DNA of 64,000 bases. Source: Hominiventricola aquisgranensis. GTDB lineage: Bacteria; Bacillota; Clostridia; Lachnospirales; Lachnospiraceae. Shown here piece after piece: positions 57,478-64,000 of the stretch. Below the pieces are notes generated by a model. That model saw only the letters and a list, made by a program, of their open reading frames with translations, did no database searches and had not been told where the DNA came from. The number at the start of each line of letters is the position of its first letter. Positions within the stretch are counted from its first letter, which is position 1. The stretch is from the NCBI RefSeq assembly GCF_040096225.1, contig NZ_JBBMFC010000008.1, positions 1-64,000 on the forward strand, read 5' to 3'. Made by a program: the position numbers and the translations under genes.

Positions 57478-59157
57478 GTTTCACATCCTTACAAACTTAC
57501 AAGACTCTCAAACAAACACCTGGCAAAGACTTCTGTTGGCTGCGTTTCACATCCTTACAAACTTACAAGACTCTCAAACGGCTGTGTATCACCCCTTGCG
57601 GGTGATATTGTTTCACATCCTTACAAACTTACAAGACTCTCAAACGCTATGTCCATCATAAAGTCCCTGTTGAGTGTTTCACATCCTTACAAACTTACAA
57701 GACTCTCAAACAAGTGAAGATAAAGTATGATCCGGAAACAGGTTTCACATCCTTACAAACTTACAAGACTCTCAAACCACCATCTGTGCTGATTTCTGTA
57801 TTGATATGTTTCACATCCTTACAAACTTACAAGACTCTCAAACATCACAATTATCCGGTCTGTTCTGTTCTGCGTTTCACATCCTTACAAACTTACAAGA
57901 CTCTCAAACGCTATGTCCATCATAAAGTCCCTGTTGAGTGTTTCACATCCTTACAAACTTACAAGACTCTCAAACTGTAGAGAAATTCTGCTTTTTAAGT
58001 TCTCAGTTTCACATCCTTACAAACTTACAAGACTCTCAAACTCCCGGTGGGTACGTGTATCAAGATCGCCGGTTTCACATCCTTACAAACTTACAAGACT
58101 CTCAAACGGGGATATGACATTCAGGGAGCGGTCTATCGTTTCACATCCTTACAAACTTACAAGACTCTCAAACTTTCCAATATGTATGCGACGGCGTTCT
58201 GTCGTTTCACATCCTTACAAACTTACAAGACTCTCAAACATTCCCATTGCTCGTCTTCCCATTTCTATTGTTTCACATCCTTACAAACTTACAAGACTCT
58301 CAAACAGTCAGCCGTGATTGCAAAACATGGATTTGGTTTCACATCCTTACAAACTTACAAGACTCTCAAACCACCACTGTGTTCATGACCCTCTAGCTAT
58401 CGTTTCACATCCTTACAAACTTACAAGACTCTCAAACCTCCCATTCAGAATCAAACTTTGGAAGATAGTTTCACATCCTTACAAACTTACAAGACTCTCA
58501 AACTAGAGTATATGTGCACAAAGACGATGGAGAGTTTCACATCCTTACAAACTTACAAGACTCTCAAACCCAATAATCCACTTTCTATGATGATTAGGTG
58601 TTTCACATCCTTACAAACTTACAAGACTTTCGCCGGCTTCTTCTCTCGCCATCCGTCTGTTTCACATCCTTACAAACTTACAAGACTCTCAAACAGCTAT
58701 AAGAAACTAAAATTCATTGCAACAGTTTCACATCCTTACAAACTTACAAGACTCTCAAACTGTATTATGAAGCGAAGAACGTATTCCGTTAGTTTCACAT
58801 CCTTACAAACTTACAAGACTCTCAAACCTAAATCCATTTGCGACTCGATTCTCAAAAGTTTCACATCCTTACAAACTTACAAGACTCTCAAACAGTCTTG
58901 TCTTTTTCGGAATTGCTTTTCTGGTTTCACATCCTTACAAACTTACAAGACTCTCAAACTTCATTCTTTCATCATTATTTATAGCAATCGTTTCACATCC
59001 TTACAAACTTACAAGACTCTCAAACTGCTGTTTACGAATTGCGGTACCTGTGTTTGTTTCACATCCTTACAAACTTACAAGACTCTCAAACTCCAGCTCC
59101 TCGATACTGATTTTGAAGAATGTTTCACATCCTTACAAACTTACAAGACTCTCAAAC
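57478..59157 (-). CRISPR. Type II-A CRISPR array, 26 repeats and 25 spacers
   Basis: 36-nt repeats (crRNA sense begins GTTTGAGAGTCTTG and ends GGATGTGAAAC), mostly 66-bp period. Spacers are 30 nt except one of 31 (58761-58791). Transcription is on the minus strand, leader at the csn2 side. Spacers 57646-57675 and 57910-57939 are identical. The repeat at 58600-58628 lacks its leader-side seven bases. No tracrRNA anti-repeat was found in the window; it probably lies beyond cas9. Confidence 0.98.
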
Positions 59158-59213
59158 CTCAAATTCAATTTTAGGTCATCACCGAGCTATACATATCGAC
59201 ATATGCTGTAAGT
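59158..59213 (-). promoter_or_regulatory. CRISPR leader with anchoring sequence
   Basis: 56 nt between csn2 and the first repeat. Its repeat-proximal end on the minus strand is ATTTGAG (59158-59164), the known type II-A leader-anchoring motif that places new spacers. Very short leader; the promoter may lie inside csn2. Confidence 0.75.
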
Positions 59214-59888
59214 CTATTCCAAATTGATTATACAACAATCATGATCTACAATACATATTTTTTCATTTTTCAAACGATTCCTATGTACGTTTTCCAACAG
59301 AACAAATGACATTTTCTCATAAGCACTAAATTCATATAATTGTTCCATTTCACTATCAGACAAATATGTTTTCAAATTTACAAATATAATCACCTTTATT
59401 TTACATAATTGATGCAACAACCTTAAATACTCCACAATCCTCTCCAGTAATGTTACACCTTCTGTTTCTAATCGAACATTATATGCTTTTAATAAATTAG
59501 GAATATTTTCTTCAATATCAAACGTCACATGATATGGTACTTTTTGAATCATTTCTTCCAAATAAGAAACCACTCTCGCATGGGTCTCACTTGTTTCTAC
59601 AAATAACCGGTCCACAGTTTCCATACACAGCTCCTGATAAAGTTTCTGCATAATTCGCCGCTCATTGAGATCAATAGAAAAAGGATCAATGATAATTTCT
59701 GCTATTTTCGAAAAAGTAATTATTTTATCTTTTTCCGACAAGATAATATTTCCATCTCCATTTCGTTTTTCTGCGCAGAAAGTTTCTATCAATTTCGAAA
59801 AAAAGATCGGTGATTCAGCCACTAAAATATTAATCTGGTTTTCCATTATGTTTAATTCGATTCCATATTCACCATAGGTTAATTTCAT
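59214..59888 (-). CDS. csn2: CRISPR adaptation protein Csn2
   Basis: 224 residues: MKLTYGEYGIELNIMENQINILVAESPIFFSKLI and LEMTD-like helices, ending YEFSAYEKMSFVLLENVHRN and IVDHDCCIINLE. Csn2 forms a tetrameric ring on DNA ends and is needed for spacer acquisition in type II-A. Start overlaps cas2 by 4 nt. Confidence 0.92.
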   Translation of the reverse strand: MKLTYGEYGIELNIMENQINILVAESPIFFSKLIETFCAEKRNGDGNIILSEKDKIITFSKIAEIIIDPFSIDLNERRIMQKLYQELCMETVDRLFVETSETHARVVSYLEEMIQKVPYHVTFDIEENIPNLLKAYNVRLETEGVTLLERIVEYLRLLHQLCKIKVIIFVNLKTYLSDSEMEQLYEFSAYEKMSFVLLENVHRNRLKNEKICIVDHDCCIINLE

Positions 59889-60205
59889 AAAATCACCAGT
59901 CTTTCATCCGAATTTAATACATCTGTTTTACAGTTTCCAACAATATATTCCATTTTTGAATACTGTTTTTCTGTAACTTTTAGTACCTGTACAATTCCAG
60001 AATATGGTTTATTTTTTCGGACATTTTCCACGATTGCATCTCCTACTGTCGAGTTCTGAGCCAGCTTACAATACACAGACTCCTGAAGCATTAGAAATCC
60101 ACTTTTAATTAAATACTTTCGAAATGTCCGATATACTCTACGGTCATCCTCCGTTGTAACCGGAAGATCAAAAAATACTAATATCCTCATATATCTATAA
60201 CTCAT
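59885..60205 (-). CDS. cas2: CRISPR integrase subunit Cas2
   Basis: 106 residues, ferredoxin-like fold: MRILVFFDLPVTTEDDRRVYRTFRKYLIKSGFLMLQESVYCKLA with Asp13 of the conserved FFDLP. Bridges two Cas1 dimers. Overlaps cas1 by 11 nt. Confidence 0.96.
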   Translation of the reverse strand: MSYRYMRILVFFDLPVTTEDDRRVYRTFRKYLIKSGFLMLQESVYCKLAQNSTVGDAIVENVRKNKPYSGIVQVLKVTEKQYSKMEYIVGNCKTDVLNSDERLVIL

Positions 60206-61067
60206 ACTGATAAAATTTAATTAAAGAAATATCATTGGCACTCAATGCATCAAAAATACTTTTGCAATAAATCTTGATTGCATTATTGACATATTCTTTT
60301 CTACCTGCAACCAAGATTTCTTTTTGCAAAATTTCCAAAATCATTCTTTTTTCCTCAGCTTCAAACTTTTGTGGCATCATATCTCTTACCCTTTGATCCA
60401 CAATCGGTCGAAAAGGTTCCATCAGATCTGATCCTAAGTTAAACTGATTAAACATGTTATTGTGAAACAGCCCCAACTGTGTGATATAACCGTTCAAAAT
60501 AATTTCACGATTAAATGTTGACAACAAAATTCCATAACCATAATTCAGTGCAGCATTTATACTATTTTCTTCTGTTCTTGTAAAATCCATGCCAAATAAT
60601 GCATTAAAATAAACCTTTGCAGCATGACCTTCCCTATTTGTCGCATCTCCGTATTCAATCTCTTCAACGTATTTTCGCAACAGTTGTACTTCTGATTTTC
60701 CATAAACATCCAGTACCTCTATCTGTTTTCTGATTTTTTCCGTTACAATCTCTGTCCAGATTACAGTTTTTTGTTGTTCACTCCATTTTATTTGCTCTCG
60801 AATCTTGGCACTGGTATCATGGCTCCCATAATATGGAAGAAGTTCCGAGGATGGATTTCTTTTCTCATCACAGAAAACAACCTTTATTTTCTTTTTTACC
60901 AATTCATTTAGAAGTGCTACTGTCAAAGACACCGCTGTTGATTCAATTATCAATATGGATATCTCGCTAAGATGAATCTTTACCGTCGTATCTTTCCGAA
61001 CAACGAGATACCCTAACTGATAATCTAATTTTGCACTGCTTGACACTACAACTGTACGCCAACTCAT
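60195..61067 (-). CDS. cas1: CRISPR integrase Cas1
   Basis: 290 residues. Metal-binding catalytic residues visible as Glu146 (NREGHAAK), His202 (LGLFHNN) and Glu217 (SDLMEPFRP). Type II Cas1 pattern with start WRTVVVSSSAKLDYQLGYLVV. Inserts prespacers at the leader-repeat junction. Overlaps cas9 by 4 nt. Confidence 0.97.
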   Translation of the reverse strand: MSWRTVVVSSSAKLDYQLGYLVVRKDTTVKIHLSEISILIIESTAVSLTVALLNELVKKKIKVVFCDEKRNPSSELLPYYGSHDTSAKIREQIKWSEQQKTVIWTEIVTEKIRKQIEVLDVYGKSEVQLLRKYVEEIEYGDATNREGHAAKVYFNALFGMDFTRTEENSINAALNYGYGILLSTFNREIILNGYITQLGLFHNNMFNQFNLGSDLMEPFRPIVDQRVRDMMPQKFEAEEKRMILEILQKEILVAGRKEYVNNAIKIYCKSIFDALSANDISLIKFYQYEL

Positions 61068-64000
61068 ACATTCAGCAGGTCTACCTGCTTTTCATAAAGT
61101 CCAGTTATTGATTGATGAATTAATTTAAATTCTTTTGATTCTGATATATTCTTACTCACTTTCATAGTTCCTGCTGATGATGTTTCTCCTATAAGTGTAA
61201 GATTAGCTTTTACAACCCCTATTTTACTTAAATTTAATAACTCTAATAATAATTGTCGTTGTTCAGTAATCTCTAACTGATTAAATTCACATATTCTTTT
61301 TCTTAATTTTTCTCCTACTGGATTCGGTCTCTTTGCGTAGATTCCTTCTAAATGCTTTTCGCAAAGCAGATTATATAACTCGCTGTTCTCTTCTTTTGTA
61401 ATCACCTCGTCTATTGTCTCTTTTTCTAATTTTTTAATGTAGTTGATCCATTCCTGCCTTAGACAAAGCTGTACTGCATTACGCATGATAATTTGATTTC
61501 CTGTTTTTCCTGATAAATACATATAATACCCATCTTTTTTGACCAGTGACTGAATCCGAATCTTTCTTATTCTAATATCTGAATTTATCAGACCAAGTAC
61601 TTCTGTACAATACACTTCCAACTGTTTCGGATCTTTTTCTATCCTATCTTTCCAAAGAATAGGAACAGTTTCTAATGTTCGTACTCTTTTTTTCTTCTGC
61701 TCATGCTCGACCAAAATAAAATAAGCTGTAGATACACTGCTAAATCCACCATATTTTCTGACATTTCGAAGTTTTAAATCCGAACTTTTCAAAGGAATAT
61801 AACCATCACCCTGTGCTTTTTCTGCACCATATAATGTCTGATTTGCTAGTCCTCCCGTCCCTTCAAAACTAAGACGTGTCAACAGCGGTGTGTTTCTTGC
61901 CAACATTTTCCGTACTGTTTCAATCGTTATCTTCTGTTCTTTTTCTGGTTTAGCAATCCATGCCTCTTCTCCATTTCTTACAACATTCCACTCAAACACT
62001 CTGCTCAGATTATAAGGCTCTTGTTTTTTGATAAAATTGATTGGATTATTTGTAAACTTTGTATAATACACATTACCAACCACAATATTTAAATATGCAT
62101 CATGAGCATGGTGAAATTCATTAACAACTCGAGATTTTAAAATCTTATATTGATTACGGAAATCCGATACATTTTTTGCTTTTGCATACACCATTGTTGT
62201 ATCTGGCAATACTTCTTTCAGAATTTTAGTAATTCCTTTTGTTCCCTGACTGGTCTCCACAAGCTGTCTGGCAATAAATCCTGCTTTCTGTTCATCTGAA
62301 AATGGATTTCTATCTGTAAGCCGCTTAAATTTTTCATCATTAATCAATTTCTGATGATGAAGCTCTCTCCAAAATGAAATCTGTTTGTTATAAATGCTTT
62401 CCTCCAACGGATATTTATCACTCTTATGCGCATTTTTCTGTTTTTCAACCAGAACCATATTATTTTCCAAATTATCATCTTTCACAAAATGTCTTGGATA
62501 AATATGATCAATATCATACAAATTATTATCGAATAACTGACTCAAATCAATTATATTTCCTGTATACATGCATCGACCTCTTTGTGTCAGATACAAATAC
62601 ATTTTTTTACTGCGAATAGTTCCCGACTCTTCTGCATTTTCAATTACATTTTTCCAATCATGATCCTCTTCTCTTATATTTTTATATAAATCCAGAAATT
62701 TTTTTGCTCTGGAATCTTTTATATCATTTTTCTCCCCGTGTTCTCTTGTCATTTCTACAAAAAGACGTTTGGGTGGTTGTCCCATTACTTTTTCAGTCTC
62801 TTTTAACACGAGTAATGTCTGCCAAATCATTCTCTTAACTGGTGCTGAAAAATAATATCCTTCCAAATCTTCTGGTTGAATTTCTTTAAGTGTTTTCTCT
62901 AAATTTTCCTGTCGTTTTTCCAATTCTTTTTTATACGTATATTGGCTATTATCCAAAAGTTCCATAAGATTGTCATTGGTCTCCCACAACATTCGAATCA
63001 ATGACATTTTTTCTCCTGTATCTTTTCTGCTTCCCTGTAGTTCGAGAAATTCTTTAGACAAATTTCCCCAGTCTTTCAGCTTAAATCCAAGGATTCTCTT
63101 TATCTGATTCTGCGTAAGAATACTTCCATAATTTTCTTCCATTTGTTCTTTAAGAAATTGTTTGGAGTTTCCATAAACAGTACACCAGAATATTATCTTC
63201 TCTATCATTTTTTTACAGGAATCTTCCTTCATCTGATCACCAAAAATTGCTCTGAATTTTCCATATGAACTTAGTGAACTATTTATGGAATCCATCATCC
63301 CAGTAAGTTCATCCTCTGATCCTTCCTGCAAAATTCCACAGCCTTTCAGATAATTTGCAATCGATTTTTTAGAGACTTTCTTTCCCCTTGTAAACAAATC
63401 TGTATATATTTTTTGTTTGATTTCTACGGGCAATTTTTCATTACGCACTTTAAGATTATTCAACTCATTCAGCACACTAAAGCATTCATATTCCAATGAA
63501 GATTTTGGTAAGACTTGCTCCCCTCCCATATAAGTACAGCGTCTGACCATACGTGAAATGAATTCCTCTGAAGTTTTCTTCTTATCAATCTTCTGATCCA
63601 TATTCCACGGAAAGACTTTCCCTTCTTCTTTACGAATTACCCATCCATTTCCATTATTTTTTGCACTATTTGTTGATAACGGTCCAATATAATAGGGAAT
63701 TTGAAATGTAAATAACTGTAAAATTCTCTCTGAAACAGATAAACCACTCTCATCTTTTTCAGATAAAAAGGAAAGGTATTTTTCTGCATTTTTCAAAATC
63801 TGCTTCATTTCTTTCGCATGGATCTGATTTGGAATTACACCATTTGCAGATGTCATCTGTTTCGGAAGGAAATGATTCTTTTCAATTTCTTCCATAATGT
63901 AAATACAGTCTTTGTCATCCGCAGGAAATTCTTTTAATATTTTTTTCAAAGTTGCATACAACGCATCTTTTGTACGCTCTGACATATTTCTCCGTTCTTT
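61064..64000 (-). CDS. cas9: Cas9, C-terminal part (5' end outside window)
   Basis: The frame is still open at the right edge (KERRN precedes the Met at 63985), so the first few hundred residues (RuvC-I, bridge helix, part of REC) are missing only because of the window. Counting from that Met: RuvC-II Glu411 (FVEMTRE), HNH DIDH 491-494 with Asn518, RuvC-III HHAHDAY with His626 and Asp629, then PAM-interacting domain. All visible catalytic residues are intact. FLPKQMTSANGVIPNQIH aligns with the REC lobe of type II-A Cas9. Confidence 0.95.
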   Translation of the reverse strand, partial: KERRNMSERTKDALYATLKKILKEFPADDKDCIYIMEEIEKNHFLPKQMTSANGVIPNQIHAKEMKQILKNAEKYLSFLSEKDESGLSVSERILQLFTFQIPYYIGPLSTNSAKNNGNGWVIRKEEGKVFPWNMDQKIDKKKTSEEFISRMVRRCTYMGGEQVLPKSSLEYECFSVLNELNNLKVRNEKLPVEIKQKIYTDLFTRGKKVSKKSIANYLKGCGILQEGSEDELTGMMDSINSSLSSYGKFRAIFGDQMKEDSCKKMIEKIIFWCTVYGNSKQFLKEQMEENYGSILTQNQIKRILGFKLKDWGNLSKEFLELQGSRKDTGEKMSLIRMLWETNDNLMELLDNSQYTYKKELEKRQENLEKTLKEIQPEDLEGYYFSAPVKRMIWQTLLVLKETEKVMGQPPKRLFVEMTREHGEKNDIKDSRAKKFLDLYKNIREEDHDWKNVIENAEESGTIRSKKMYLYLTQRGRCMYTGNIIDLSQLFDNNLYDIDHIYPRHFVKDDNLENNMVLVEKQKNAHKSDKYPLEESIYNKQISFWRELHHQKLINDEKFKRLTDRNPFSDEQKAGFIARQLVETSQGTKGITKILKEVLPDTTMVYAKAKNVSDFRNQYKILKSRVVNEFHHAHDAYLNIVVGNVYYTKFTNNPINFIKKQEPYNLSRVFEWNVVRNGEEAWIAKPEKEQKITIETVRKMLARNTPLLTRLSFEGTGGLANQTLYGAEKAQGDGYIPLKSSDLKLRNVRKYGGFSSVSTAYFILVEHEQKKKRVRTLETVPILWKDRIEKDPKQLEVYCTEVLGLINSDIRIRKIRIQSLVKKDGYYMYLSGKTGNQIIMRNAVQLCLRQEWINYIKKLEKETIDEVITKEENSELYNLLCEKHLEGIYAKRPNPVGEKLRKRICEFNQLEITEQRQLLLELLNLSKIGVVKANLTLIGETSSAGTMKVSKNISESKEFKLIHQSITGLYEKQVDLLNV

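Noticed and set aside
57451..59174. Repeat-protein ORFs with recurring SHPYKLTRLSN or FTSLQTYKTLK units
   Set aside because: They are the CRISPR repeats read in frame by chance (66-bp period is a multiple of three).
61064..63985. A compact 973-residue Cas9 lacking RuvC-I
   Set aside because: The frame continues upstream to the window edge without a stop, and the first residues align to the middle of the REC lobe. The gene is cut by the window, not small.

Overview
The window reads as a chromosomal segment of a spore-forming Clostridia bacterium, most likely a gut Lachnospiraceae. The basis is the Firmicutes-type ribosome binding sites and sigma-A promoters, a cotJABC spore-coat operon, a metNIQ operon, a giant 2-hydroxyacyl-CoA dehydratase activase-like protein and a type II-A CRISPR-Cas locus. 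No exact species can be named from sequence alone.

Positions 1 to about 39,450 are most of a siphovirus-like prophage whose left end lies outside the window. Read leftward on the minus strand, it carries an early/replication block (about 32.6 to 21 kb: tRNA-Lys, lytic transglycosylase, DUF2800 nuclease, DUF2815 ssDNA-binding protein, family A DNA polymerase, primase/VapE helicase, VRR-NUC nuclease, SNF2 helicase, ArpU-like late regulator). A hicAB toxin-antitoxin operon follows, then the packaging/head/tail block (19.9 to 2.1 kb) and the lysis end (endolysin, holin, a tandem Tad2-like protein). The tail fibre gene carries an invertible 3' segment (1823-2507) bounded by 19-bp inverted repeats that would swap its tip. 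The CI/Cro switch, ImmA, two membrane or lipoprotein moron genes, a PemK-like toxin, a small RNA, a type I toxin with antisense promoter, and a large serine integrase occupy 33 to 39.4 kb.

The prophage and a second, 4.02-kb element (serine recombinase plus trkH-trkA potassium uptake genes, bounded by 14-bp direct repeats) both sit inside the sporulation gene cotJC. The gene is therefore split into an N-terminal piece (43,675-43,575), a middle piece (39,564-39,439) and, by inference, a C-terminal piece beyond the left edge. cotJB and cotJA follow intact to the right.

From 44 to 57 kb lie chromosomal genes: a polytopic membrane protein, the activase, an AAA-ATPase/PD-(D/E)XK gene flanked by an inverted pair of a structured repeat, and metNIQ. 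The metNIQ operon is preceded by a methionine-rich 40-codon leader peptide and an intrinsic terminator, which looks like ribosome-mediated attenuation, and by a LysR gene with dyad operators. alkD, a DUF1810 gene and a gene remnant follow. The last 6.5 kb hold a type II-A CRISPR array (26 repeats, 25 spacers) and csn2, cas2, cas1 and the 3' part of cas9, which runs off the right edge. One internal repeat lacks exactly its leader-side 7 nt, consistent with a misplaced spacer integration.
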